Shown here: piece by piece, positions 52,751-61,509 of the stretch
Layout of the letters: each line of letters begins with the position of its first letter
Numbering within the stretch: position 1 is the stretch's first letter
Source of the DNA: Azospirillum sp051124815
Lineage (GTDB): Bacteria; Pseudomonadota; Alphaproteobacteria; Azospirillales; Azospirillaceae
Direction of reading: 5' to 3'
Length of the DNA: 64,000 bases
Assembly: GCF_051124815.1 (NCBI RefSeq)
Contig: NZ_CP118491.1
Coordinates: 124,001 to 188,000, forward strand
Translations under genes and position numbers: made by a program
The notes under the pieces: model-generated
Told to the model about the DNA's origin: nothing
What the model saw: the letters and a program-made list of their open reading frames with translations, nothing else
Database searches by the model: none

Positions 52751-55700
52751 TCAGGCCGGCAACTCCGTCCGCTGCCGGGTGGACAGCCCGCCGTCGCCCG
52801 CCGCCAGCAGGCCGGACGCCATGGCGGACGACGAAGCGTCATGGAAGCCGCCGTCGATCCCCAGCGTCTCCGACCCGGTCATCCCCGCCGCCAGCATGGT
52901 GACGGCGATGGGCGTCATGGCGGCGAAGGCGGGCATCGGCTCCGCTGCCGTAGAGGTGCTGCGCTTGATGTAGGCCAGCTCGACCGCGGCGTCGCTGGTG
53001 CCGAACTCCGTGGCGATTTCCGGATGGCTCGCCAGATAGGCTGCCGGGTCGAAGGCGGTCAGCGACCGGCCCTCGTTGTAGCCGAACTGGACATAGTGGA
53101 TTTCCGCCGCCTGGACGTCGGGACCGAAGGCCTGGATCAGGTCCGGGTTGCTGGCGATGTAGCGCAGCGCGTCGAAGCCCTGGACCGGCCTGCCTTCCGA
53201 CCGGCCGAACTGGATGTAATGGGTGGCCGCGGCGTCGGGACTGAGGCCATAGGCGAGGGCGACGTCCCGGTTGGCGGCCAGATAGTTATAGCCGTCGAAG
53301 GTGACGCTGCGCCCCTCGGCGGAGCCATGCTCGATGAAGTGGCGGGTGCCGGCGTTGGCGTCGGTGCCGAAGGCGGCGATCAGGTCCGGGTAGGAGGCGA
53401 TGTAGTCCAGCCCGTCGAAGTTGGGATGCCGACCCTCGCTATAGCCGAACTCGATGTAATGCCGGGCAGCGGCGTCGGTGTCGGTGCCGAAGGCGGCGAT
53501 CAGGTCGGGGTAGGACGCGGTATAGGCCAGCGGGTCGAAGGTGATCGTCCGCCCCTCCGCCTGTCCGTATTGCTGGTAATGCTGGGTCGCGGCCTCGGTG
53601 TTGGTGCCGAAGGCGGCGATCAGATCGGGATAGGAGGCGATGTAGGCGAGCGCGTTGAAGCCGCCCGGCTGCCCGCCGGCGGCCGGTGTCGAGGCGGGAT
53701 CCGCGGGCGGAACGGGAGTCGGATCCGGAGTGGGGACCGGTGTCGGATCGGGGAGGGGATCCGGGGTGGGGACCGGCGTCGGATCCGGAGTGGGATCCGG
53801 CTGCGTGACGGGCGGAGGGGGAGGGGGAGGCGAAACGGCGGCCTGAACGATGGTGACGCCGCCGCTGCCGGCCTGGAACTGGCTGGCCTCGAAGCTGCCG
53901 TTCAGGGTCACCGCCAGATCGCTGCCGACCCGCAGGGTGGTGGAGCCGGCGGCCGTCTCGACCTGCATGGCCGTCAGGTCGGCGCCCTCCATCACCAGCC
54001 GGTCGCCGATGCCGGCATCGGCGATGGTGATGGTCCCGGCGGTGCCGGCGGCGATGCGGATGATGTCGTCGCCGCCGTTGCCGGTGACGGTCGCCCCGGC
54101 CCCGACGGTCAGGTCGTCGGCCCCGGCGGTGCCGGTCAGGGCGACCCGGGCGAAGCCGGTGGCGCCGGACAGGTCGACGGAAGCGCCGGTCCCCGACGCC
54201 ATCACCGCGAGCGCGTTGCCGTTGCCGGTCAGCGCCAGCCCGGCCAGCTGCGAGGCGGCGAGCGTCAGGGTGCTGCCGCTGCCGGTGACATCGATCGCCT
54301 CGATGCCCGACAGCGCCGTCGCCGACAGGTCGGCGCTGCCGGCGATGCGAAGCGTGTCGGACGCCGCGCCGCCGACGATGCTGTCGAAGCCGGCGGCCTG
54401 GGTGCCCGTCAGCGTGACGTCATGCCCCTTGCTGCCGGTCAGCTCCAGCCGCTCCACCCCGGTCAGCGTCATCCCCGTCAGGTCGATCGTGGGAGAGGCG
54501 ACGTCGGTGTAGTATTCCAGGTCGTAGCCGTTGTAGCTGGTCAGGTTGTCCGACCGGATCTCCAGCGTGTCGGTGCCCTCGCCGCCGTCGAAGCTGACTG
54601 TGCCGGCGTCATACTGGCTGACCACGATGTAGCGGTCGTTGCCGGCGTCGCCGAAGATCTGGTCGGCCTGGGTCTGGGCATAGCTGCCCGAGCTGACGAT
54701 GCCGGCCAGGATGGTGTCGTCGCCGTCGCCGCCATGGATGGTGTCGCGTTCCCAGTCGCCCTTCATCAGGTCGTTGCCGGCATCGCCATAAAGCAGGTCG
54801 GCGCCGCCACCGCCGGCCATCGTGTCGTTGCCGATGCCGCCGTGAAGCTCGTCATTGTCGGCGCGGCCGTACATCAGGTCGGTGCCGCCGCCGCCGAAGA
54901 TGGTGTCGTTGCCGTCGCCGGCCTCCAGCGTGTCGTTGCCGGCCCCGCCATACTCGACGTCGTTGCCGCCATGGCCCCAGAACCACACCGCGCTGTCGCC
55001 GGCGGTCAGGCTGTCGTCATGCTCCGACCCGACCCAGCGCTGGATGTCGACGAAGCTGTCGCCGGCCGCCTCGCCGGTGTTGTTGGCGCCGTTGGTCAGG
55101 TCCAGCGTGATGCCGGTGGTGGCGTTCTCGTAGGTGACGATGGTGAAGCCGTTGCCGCCGACATAATGGTCGCCGCCCAGCCCGCCGTTCAGCGTGTCGC
55201 CCGCCGACTGGCCGCTGTTGCCGCCGCCGACCAGCGTGTCGTCGCCGTCCCCGCCGAGCAGGCTGTCGTTGCCGGTGCCGCCGACGATGCTGTCGTTGCC
55301 GGCCAAGCCGTTGATGGTGTTGCCGCCATCGTCGCCGATCAGCGTGTCGTCGCCGTCGGTCGCCGTGCCGCTGTAGGCCAGACGGTGGACCCAGGCGCCG
55401 GTGTCGGAGACGGGCAGGGACGCTGCGATCGGCCCGGTGGTCACGTCGAGGTCCCAGGAGGCGCCCAGCGACGGATGGCCGACCGGATGGCTGGCGGCGG
55501 CGACGCGGGCGCCGGTCGCCTGCGCGAGCGCCGCGGCGAAGCGGCCGCCGTCGGCGCCGACGTCGCAGGCATGGATCAGGATCTCGGTCCCCGGCGCCTG
55601 CGGCCAATCGCGCCCCTCTGCCTTGCGGCCGGACAGCGCCGCGACGTCGAGCCGGCCGGCACCCATCCGGACCGCACCCGGTTCGCCATGGGCCAGCAGA

Positions 55701-55870
55701 TGGATGGCGGCGGGCCGGTCGGCGAGGGCGTCGCTCAGGGCGTCGGCGATTGCATCGGCCTGGGCCTCCCCGCCGGCCGTGACCCGGACGATCCGGATGT
55801 CGGACCGGCAACGGTCGAGCAGCAGGTCGAGATCGTCGAGGCTGGCGTCCGCAATCAGTACGTCGCGCAA
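52751..55870 (-). CDS. RTX protein: DUF4347 head, RTX repeats, Pro-rich linker, 40-residue repeats
   Basis: 1039 residues from a TTG that has an excellent AAGGAGGA site six bases upstream. The first ~160 residues are a DUF4347-type domain (DVLIADASLDDLDLLLDRCR, IHLLAHGEPGAVRMGAG, EILIHACDVGADGGRFAAAL). Nonapeptide RTX repeats follow (LAGNDSIVGGTGNDSLLGGD, GHGGNDVEYGGAGNDTLEAG), binding Ca. Then a beta-rich region, a PTPDPTPVPTPDP linker, six copies of the 40-residue unit (the last degenerate) and a C-terminal tail. It is a probable type I secreted adhesin or surface-layer-like protein; the secretion signal should lie in the tail. Confidence 0.88.
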   Translation of the reverse strand: MRDVLIADASLDDLDLLLDRCRSDIRIVRVTAGGEAQADAIADALSDALADRPAAIHLLAHGEPGAVRMGAGRLDVAALSGRKAEGRDWPQAPGTEILIHACDVGADGGRFAAALAQATGARVAAASHPVGHPSLGASWDLDVTTGPIAASLPVSDTGAWVHRLAYSGTATDGDDTLIGDDGGNTINGLAGNDSIVGGTGNDSLLGGDGDDTLVGGGNSGQSAGDTLNGGLGGDHYVGGNGFTIVTYENATTGITLDLTNGANNTGEAAGDSFVDIQRWVGSEHDDSLTAGDSAVWFWGHGGNDVEYGGAGNDTLEAGDGNDTIFGGGGTDLMYGRADNDELHGGIGNDTMAGGGGADLLYGDAGNDLMKGDWERDTIHGGDGDDTILAGIVSSGSYAQTQADQIFGDAGNDRYIVVSQYDAGTVSFDGGEGTDTLEIRSDNLTSYNGYDLEYYTDVASPTIDLTGMTLTGVERLELTGSKGHDVTLTGTQAAGFDSIVGGAASDTLRIAGSADLSATALSGIEAIDVTGSGSTLTLAASQLAGLALTGNGNALAVMASGTGASVDLSGATGFARVALTGTAGADDLTVGAGATVTGNGGDDIIRIAAGTAGTITIADAGIGDRLVMEGADLTAMQVETAAGSTTLRVGSDLAVTLNGSFEASQFQAGSGGVTIVQAAVSPPPPPPPVTQPDPTPDPTPVPTPDPLPDPTPVPTPDPTPVPPADPASTPAAGGQPGGFNALAYIASYPDLIAAFGTNTEAATQHYQQYGQAEGRTITFDPLAYTASYPDLIAAFGTDTDAAARHYIEFGYSEGRHPNFDGLDYIASYPDLIAAFGTDANAGTRHFIEHGSAEGRSVTFDGYNYLAANRDVALAYGLSPDAAATHYIQFGRSEGRPVQGFDALRYIASNPDLIQAFGPDVQAAEIHYVQFGYNEGRSLTAFDPAAYLASHPEIATEFGTSDAAVELAYIKRSTSTAAEPMPAFAAMTPIAVTMLAAGMTGSETLGIDGGFHDASSSAMASGLLAAGDGGLSTRQRTELPA
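52946..53659 (-). repeat. Six tandem 40-residue coding repeats, last copy degenerate
   Basis: The units start FNALAYIASYPDLIAAFGTN and continue with the same HYxxxGxxEGR ending as in the beta-helix protein. Copies 1-3 are closest to one another. The sixth has lost the EGR ending. Confidence 0.85.
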
Positions 55871-56265
55871 GGATGGTCCTCCTTCATGGCCGCCGGCAGC
55901 AGCGGCAATACTCCCCCAGACCGAACGGCCTTCTCCCCCGAATGTGAGGAATGAACGCACATCAACAATTCGATAAGTCGGGGTATCGCCGGCAAGAACG
56001 GGTGACCACCTGCAGAAAATCGCAAGAAGGAGAGTGCGATTTCAGGCGGTGACTTCAGCAGATCTCCGCGCTCCGCCGTATTTGACCGAAATTGCCGCTT
56101 TGCGGGAAACCGCCATTTTGCGCACACGAAAAAGCGGTAGAAAGAAGCCGGGCTGCGGCAAGAGTCCAAGCGATGAAATCAGTATTTCAGATCATGACTT
56201 TATGACATTAAAATATACGCATAAGTTTGCTTATGGAAAAACAGCCGCGCTCCCGCTCCGGCCGC
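55871..56265. other. AT-rich upstream region of the RTX gene
   Basis: About 395 bases with a marked drop in GC. A CATAAG-TTTG-CTTATG inverted repeat lies at 56220-56235, just after the YigZ stop. TATATT/TATTTTAAT-like boxes on the minus strand probably serve the RTX promoter, but I cannot choose one. No gene is seen. Confidence 0.5.
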
Positions 56266-56856
56266 TCACTCCGCGGCGGGGTCCACCACCGCCTGCCCGC
56301 GGGAGATGTCGGCGACCAGCCGGATGAACGCGTCGGCCCGGTCGCGGGGAAGCGTGACGTGAAGCCGGACCCCGTCGGGGGTGAAGCCCGTCGTCTCCAC
56401 CCGCGTGCCGGGAAAGCCGCCGAGGCTGGAGCGGATGCGCGCCTCGTCGGCAAAGGCGCAGGCGACCGCCAGGGTGGCGTAATCGACGATGGGCTCGCGC
56501 GCCGCCGCCTTCAGGCAGCTGGCCGCCGTGCCGCCATAGGCGCGCACCAGCCCGCCCGCCCCCAGCAGGATGCCGCCGAACCAGCGGCTGACCACCACCG
56601 CCACCCGGTCCAGCTCCTGTCCCTCGATGGCCTGCAGGATCGGCCGCCCGGCCGTCCCGCCCGGTTCGCCGTCGTCGCTGAAGCGATAGACGTCGCCGAC
56701 CCGCAAGGCCCAGCAATTGTGGCCGGCGTCGGGCATGCTGCACTCGGCGATGAAGCGGCGCGCCTCCTCCTCGCTGCCGGCCGGGGCGGCCTGGGCCAGG
56801 AAGCGGCTCTTCTTGATCTCCTGCTCGAACCGTTCGGTCCCGACGAGGGTGAACAT
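56266..56856 (-). CDS. yigZ: YigZ/IMPACT family (UPF0029) protein
   Basis: 196 residues. SDDGEPGGTAGRPILQAIEG and VAVVVSRWFGGILLGAGG are the family signature of the UPF0029/Impact N-terminal domain. The C-terminal ~60 residues resemble the DUF1949 ferredoxin-like domain. The family is linked to translation and stress response, but the molecular role is not settled. It starts seven bases after the RTX gene's stop on the same strand. Confidence 0.92.
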   Translation of the reverse strand: MFTLVGTERFEQEIKKSRFLAQAAPAGSEEEARRFIAECSMPDAGHNCWALRVGDVYRFSDDGEPGGTAGRPILQAIEGQELDRVAVVVSRWFGGILLGAGGLVRAYGGTAASCLKAAAREPIVDYATLAVACAFADEARIRSSLGGFPGTRVETTGFTPDGVRLHVTLPRDRADAFIRLVADISRGQAVVDPAAE

Positions 56857-56863
56857 CGGCCGC

Positions 56864-59242
56864 CTACAGCACGAAGTCGAAGGCGGAGAAGCTGTAGTTG
56901 GCGATGTTGACCTGGACGCGGAAATCGGCCGCCCCGTCGCCGTTCACGTCGCCCTCAATCAGCGTCACCGTGCCGGAGGCCTGATAGCGCAGCTGGCCGG
57001 CGGCGCTGAAGCCGGCGGTGCCGATGAAGGTGAAGGCGTCGTTGTCGGTGGTGCCGGCGATGGCGTCGATCTCCGACACGTCGATGCGGTCGCCCTCGGC
57101 GCCGACGGTGGCATAGCTCGCCAGCCCCTGCAGCGCCTCCGCCGCCACGACGGCGCCGTTGAAGTTGAGGATGACGTCGGGGGCGGCCAGGGTGGATTCG
57201 GTCAGGTTGCGGATGGAGAAGGAATCCGCCCCGGCGCCGCCGTCCATCAGGTCGGCGCCATAGCCGCCGACCAGCGTGTCGCTGCCGTTGCCGCCCAGCA
57301 GCACATCCTCGTAGGTGGTCGTCGTGTCGGCGGCGTTGACGGAGATCTCGTGGTTGCGGTCGGAATAGACGTCGCCGAACAGCCAGTCGTCGCCGTTGCC
57401 GCCGCGCAGCACGTCGCTGCCCAGTCCGCCATAGAGCGTGTCGTTGTCGCCGCCGCCGTCCAGCCAGTCGTTGCCCGCCCCGGCGTCGAGCCAGTCGTTG
57501 CCGTCCTCGCCCAGCAGGGTGTCGTTGCCGACGACGTCGATGACGTCGCCGCGCATCAGGTCGTTGCCCATCCCGCCGAACATCAGGTCGTTGCCCGCCC
57601 CGCCCTCCAGTTGGTCGGCGCCGTCGCCGCCCAGCAGGACGTCGTTGCCGGCATTGCCGAACAGCGTGTCGTTGCCGGTCAGCCCGGCGATGGTGTCGTT
57701 GCCGGCGCCGCCGCCGATGGCGTCGCCCATGATCCCGCCGACCAGATAATCGTCGCCGGTGGAGGCCGAGGACGAGACGGTCAGCCCGGTCAGCGAGGGC
57801 TGCGAGAAGCTGAGCAGCGACCCCACCGGATAGACCCCGTCGGTGGCCTGCAGCATCTCGATCCCGGTCAGCGTGTCGGTGCCGTCGGGCCCGCTGACCA
57901 GCAGGTTGCCGTTGCCGTCGATGGACAGCGAATAGGAGGCGAGCGCCCCGGTCAGCACGAAGGTATCGATGCCGCCCAGCCCATCCACCGCGTCGGTGAT
58001 CGGGTTGCCCAATGCATCGAAGGCGGCGCTGCCGCTCAGCGTGTCGTTGCCGGTCGTGCCGGTCACCACCACCGGCGCGCCCAATGGCGCCCCCTGCCTG
58101 GACAGCGCATCCGCCGCCCCGGTCGAGCGGGGAGTCGCCCGCAGCGGCCGGCCCTCGTTCCGCCCGAAGACGAGGTAATGGAGTTCGGCCGCCGTGGTGT
58201 CGCCGCCGGTCGCCGCCGCCACGTCGGCGTTGGCCGCCAGATAGGCCGCCGCGTCGAAGGTGATGCCGCGCCCCTCGCTCCGGCCGAAGTTCAGGTAATG
58301 GAGGGTCGCGGCCCGGCTGTCGGTGCCGAAGGCGGCGATCAGGTCGGGATAGGAGGCAAGGTAGCCCAGCGCGTCGAAGCCGGTCGTCCGCCCTTCGCGG
58401 GCGCCATGGACCAGATAATGCTGCCGGGCGGCCTCGGCATCGATGCCGACCGCAGCCCGCACATCCGGATTGACGGCCAGATAGCTCAACCCGTCGAAGC
58501 CGCCGAGGCTGCGCCCCTCGTTCCGGCCGTTCCAGGCGTAATGGGCCGCTGCCGCGATGGTGTTGTCGCCGAAGGCGATGGCGAGGTCGCGGTTGGCCGC
58601 AAGGTAGCTGCGCGCGTCGAAGGCGAAGGCAGAGGGCGCGGCGGTGCGGCCGTCGATGGTCAGCAGCTCGACATCGGTCAGCATATCCACGCTGCGGCTC
58701 GACACCACGGCATAGCGCCGGCCGCTGCCGTCGAGCGCCACCACCACCGGCGTCTCCGCCCGGTAGCTGCCGCCCTGCAGGGCATAGCGGCGCGGGTCGG
58801 CGGTGTAGATGGCCCTGTCGGTGCCGCCGCCGCCGTCGAAGCTGCGCCCGCCGGGGACGCCCAGATAGACGCTGTCGTTGCCGTCCGCCCCGACGAAGCC
58901 GTCGATCTGCTGGAAGGCGCGGGCGCCGAGCCGGTCGAGCGTCCCGCCGGTCAGCGGAACGTTCAGCCCTTCGATCCGGTAGCGCAGGGTGCCGGCCGGA
59001 TCGCGGTCGGTCAGGCCGGTGAAGCGGACGCTCGCCGCCGCCCCGCTGCCGGCGGCGGCATAGTCGAGCGTGACGGCATGCGCCCGCCCGGCGACGGTGC
59101 GGGTGACGGTCTGGCTGCCCGTCCCGGCGGCGATGGAGGCGGCATCCGGCAGGGTGGTGAAGGCGTCGGCGACGAACCCGTTCGCCAGCCGGGACTCGTC
59201 CATATCGAGGGCGAAGCCCTGCCCCGCCACCAGCCGCGCCAT
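56864..59242 (-). CDS. RTX protein with four N-terminal-side 40-residue repeats
   Basis: 792 residues. Residues ~1-200 are a beta-rich head (MARLVAGQGFALDMDESRLA) including VDMLTDVELLTIDGRTA. Four copies of the 40-residue unit follow (~208-368), then RTX nonapeptides (GGAGNDTIAGLTGNDTLFGN, GGDGADQLEGGAGNDLMFGG). The C-terminal ~130 residues hold DAIAGTTDNDAFTFIGTAGF and end SAFDFVL, resembling the M10-type serralysin C-terminus that carries the type I secretion signal. No catalytic motif is visible. In this protein the repeats precede the RTX block; in the one at 52751 they follow it. Confidence 0.88.
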   Translation of the reverse strand: MARLVAGQGFALDMDESRLANGFVADAFTTLPDAASIAAGTGSQTVTRTVAGRAHAVTLDYAAAGSGAAASVRFTGLTDRDPAGTLRYRIEGLNVPLTGGTLDRLGARAFQQIDGFVGADGNDSVYLGVPGGRSFDGGGGTDRAIYTADPRRYALQGGSYRAETPVVVALDGSGRRYAVVSSRSVDMLTDVELLTIDGRTAAPSAFAFDARSYLAANRDLAIAFGDNTIAAAAHYAWNGRNEGRSLGGFDGLSYLAVNPDVRAAVGIDAEAARQHYLVHGAREGRTTGFDALGYLASYPDLIAAFGTDSRAATLHYLNFGRSEGRGITFDAAAYLAANADVAAATGGDTTAAELHYLVFGRNEGRPLRATPRSTGAADALSRQGAPLGAPVVVTGTTGNDTLSGSAAFDALGNPITDAVDGLGGIDTFVLTGALASYSLSIDGNGNLLVSGPDGTDTLTGIEMLQATDGVYPVGSLLSFSQPSLTGLTVSSSASTGDDYLVGGIMGDAIGGGAGNDTIAGLTGNDTLFGNAGNDVLLGGDGADQLEGGAGNDLMFGGMGNDLMRGDVIDVVGNDTLLGEDGNDWLDAGAGNDWLDGGGDNDTLYGGLGSDVLRGGNGDDWLFGDVYSDRNHEISVNAADTTTTYEDVLLGGNGSDTLVGGYGADLMDGGAGADSFSIRNLTESTLAAPDVILNFNGAVVAAEALQGLASYATVGAEGDRIDVSEIDAIAGTTDNDAFTFIGTAGFSAAGQLRYQASGTVTLIEGDVNGDGAADFRVQVNIANYSFSAFDFVL
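58139..58621 (-). repeat. Four tandem 40-residue coding repeats
   Basis: Units read FDARSYLAANRDLAIAFGDN, FDGLSYLAVNPDVRAAVGID, FDALGYLASYPDLIAAFGTD and FDAAAYLAANADVAAATGGD, each ending HYxxxGRxEGR or a close variant. The fourth is very like the last copy of the beta-helix protein. Confidence 0.88.
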
Positions 59243-59315
59243 GCACGCCCCCCTAGCCGTCCCCCTTGGCGCCGCAAGGCGGCGCCGCACGGCCGATCAG
59301 GCCGGATGAACCAGG

Positions 59316-59612
59316 TCAGATGACCTGGAGATAGGCCGGGTCGAGCGCGCCGTGGCGGAACGGGATCCAGTCCTTGTGGTCGGCGCGGTACTGCAGGCCG
59401 TAGGGGTTCTTGAAGAAGATCTTCTGCAGCGGCTGGCCGCCTTCGGCGCGGGTGCGCTCCAGGTCGATCAGCGGCGAGGAGGCGAACACCTTCTCCCACA
59501 GCTCGGTGTTGTCCACCTCGCGGCCGGCGTTCTTCACATAGTCGCGCGCGGTGTCGCTGAGCTGCCAAGCCTCTTCGACCATCGCGTAATAGTCCACAGT
59601 ACCCTCGGCCAT
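59316..59612 (-). CDS. Small protein of unknown function
   Basis: 98 residues, acidic and mostly helical (MAEGTVDYYAMVEEAWQLSD, then KNAGREVDNTELWEKVFASS), ending with an aromatic-rich segment (IFFKNPYGLQYRADHKDWIP). No signal peptide, cysteine or known motif. Codon use resembles its neighbours and the frame is clean from an ATG with GAAGG upstream. It sits between the flippase and RTX genes on the same strand; function unknown. Confidence 0.65.
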   Translation of the reverse strand: MAEGTVDYYAMVEEAWQLSDTARDYVKNAGREVDNTELWEKVFASSPLIDLERTRAEGGQPLQKIFFKNPYGLQYRADHKDWIPFRHGALDPAYLQVI

Positions 59613-59744
59613 GGCCTTCGAACTCCAACCAGCGTTGCACAGAGTTTCCGCTCACATAGCGCATTTCCGGCGGCAAAGGAACCACCTGCGCGCCGCAGCG
59701 GTCGAGCGCGGCCGGCCCCTGCCGGCTACGCTCATGAGACGATG

Positions 59745-61325
59745 TTACGGACGGTCCGTGGCCGCTCCGTCGATGGCCCGCCCGTCCATTATGGGCGCCG
59801 GCAGCGCGGCGGCCGGCCGCGTCTTGCGCAGCGGGGCGGCCAGCTTCTCCCACGACCGGGTGCGCAGCAGCCGGCCGGCCACCCCCAGCCCGACCGCCAG
59901 CAGCCCGGTCAGGCTGATCGCCGCTCCCACCGGCCCTCCGACCAGCAGCCCGGCCAGCCCGGCCGCCCCGGCCAGCAGCGCGCGCAGGCCGATGGTCAGC
60001 GCCACCGCTCCGGTCCCCGGCGCCAGCCGCGGCAGCAGCACCAGCAGAAGCCCGCAATCGACCGCGGTGCGCAGGCTCCAGGCCACGGCGGCGCCGACCG
60101 CGCCATAGCGCTCGGCCAGCAGCCACAGCACGCCCAGATAGACCGGCAGCTCGGCCATCTGCAGCCTTGCGGTCACGTCGACGCGGCCGACGCTCTGGAT
60201 CAGGGTGTTGGGCACATAGGCGGTGGCGTTGAAGAAGACGCCCAGCATCAGGATCGACAGCACCGACGCGCTGTTGGCGGCGAAGGCCGGCCCCAGCCAC
60301 AGCTCCAGCGCCGTCTCGCCGCCGACGATGGTGGCGGCCTGCATCGCCAGGAACACCGCCAGCGTCAGATGGCCGCCGGCGTCCAGGATGCGGCCCAGCG
60401 CCGGCGGATCCCGCCGGAACAGGCTGGAGGCCAGTGGGAACAGCGCCAGCGACAGCGCGCCGGGGATCACCATCAGCCGCGACAGCAGCTCGAACGGGGT
60501 GGTGTAGAAGGCGACCATCGCCGCCGGAACGAGGCTGAGCAGGATGAAGCGGTCGGCATAGAGCATCGCCGGGCCGACCAGATTGTTCAGCATCATCCAG
60601 GCGCTCATGGTGAACAGCCCGCGCAAGCTCGGCCGGCCCCAGCGGCCGGGCCGCAGCAGGTCCGGCAGTTGCCGCACCGCCAGGATGCCGTAGCCGACCA
60701 GCCCGATGAAGCGCCCCACCGCGATGGCGGCGATCACCGGCACCAGGCTCTGGCTGAAGGGCAGCACGCAGAGCGGACTCAGGTAATTCAGCACCCCCAC
60801 CGTCATCCGCACCAGGCTGATCGGGCGGAAGCGCTGGTGCGCCTCCAGCACGCCGCGCAGGCCGGCGGAGACCAGCGCAATCGGCACGATGGCCGCGGCC
60901 ACCAGCAGGCTGTTGCGGATCTCCTCCGGCGAGGTGCCGGTCTCCAGCTGGAAGCGGTCGGCCAGCAGCCCGGCGCCCAGCGCCACCACCCCGCCGGTCA
61001 AAAGGCCGATGGCGCCCATCAGCGCGATGGCCGGCCCGGCGATGCCCGCAGTGTTCGCAGAGCTGTTCGCAGAGTTGTCGGCGGCGGCGTTCGCAGGGCC
61101 GTTGGCATGCTCCGCCCCATGCCCGATCCGGTCGGCGACGACCTGGACCAGCGACCGTCCCAGCCCGAGGTCCAGCACGCCCAGATAGCCGAGCAGCGCC
61201 CAGATCAGGGTCAGCGCGCCGAAGCGCTCCATCCCGACGGCGGAGATAAGCCACGGAATCGACAGCAGGGCCGCCGCCATGGGCAGCCCCTCGCCGAGCA
61301 GATTCCAGAGCGTGTTGCGAAGCAA
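59745..61325 (-). CDS. Polysaccharide flippase (Wzx/MOP superfamily)
   Basis: 526 residues with about twelve to fourteen hydrophobic spans. The start NTLWNLLGEGLPMAAALLSI, the loop GMERFGALTLIWALLGYLGV and later SLALFPLASSLFRRDPPALG are characteristic of the MATE-like polysaccharide exporters. It would flip a lipid-linked glycan repeat across the inner membrane. Location beside pseB/pseC and other glycosyltransferase genes supports that. The TTG/ATG region at 61325 gives no decisive ribosome-binding site. Confidence 0.9.
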   Translation of the reverse strand: MLRNTLWNLLGEGLPMAAALLSIPWLISAVGMERFGALTLIWALLGYLGVLDLGLGRSLVQVVADRIGHGAEHANGPANAAADNSANSSANTAGIAGPAIALMGAIGLLTGGVVALGAGLLADRFQLETGTSPEEIRNSLLVAAAIVPIALVSAGLRGVLEAHQRFRPISLVRMTVGVLNYLSPLCVLPFSQSLVPVIAAIAVGRFIGLVGYGILAVRQLPDLLRPGRWGRPSLRGLFTMSAWMMLNNLVGPAMLYADRFILLSLVPAAMVAFYTTPFELLSRLMVIPGALSLALFPLASSLFRRDPPALGRILDAGGHLTLAVFLAMQAATIVGGETALELWLGPAFAANSASVLSILMLGVFFNATAYVPNTLIQSVGRVDVTARLQMAELPVYLGVLWLLAERYGAVGAAVAWSLRTAVDCGLLLVLLPRLAPGTGAVALTIGLRALLAGAAGLAGLLVGGPVGAAISLTGLLAVGLGVAGRLLRTRSWEKLAAPLRKTRPAAALPAPIMDGRAIDGAATDRP

Positions 61326-61509
61326 AATCGAAGGTCCGTACGCGAAACACTGTGGGGCGGCGTTCGGGATGACCCGACCCCGGCCATGCGGCTCTTCAGC
61401 CGTTGGACCTAGGCCTATGCCGTCCTGACGACGCCATTGTTATCCGTCCATCCTGTCCAAAACGCTAACGGAATCGCTTGGGCGAAACGGTCTGGACCCT
61501 GATCTTCCG

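Noticed and set aside
52841..55954. Long plus-strand frame antisense to the RTX gene
   Set aside because: Mirrors the RTX repeats; composition Val/Gly/Ala-rich without motifs.
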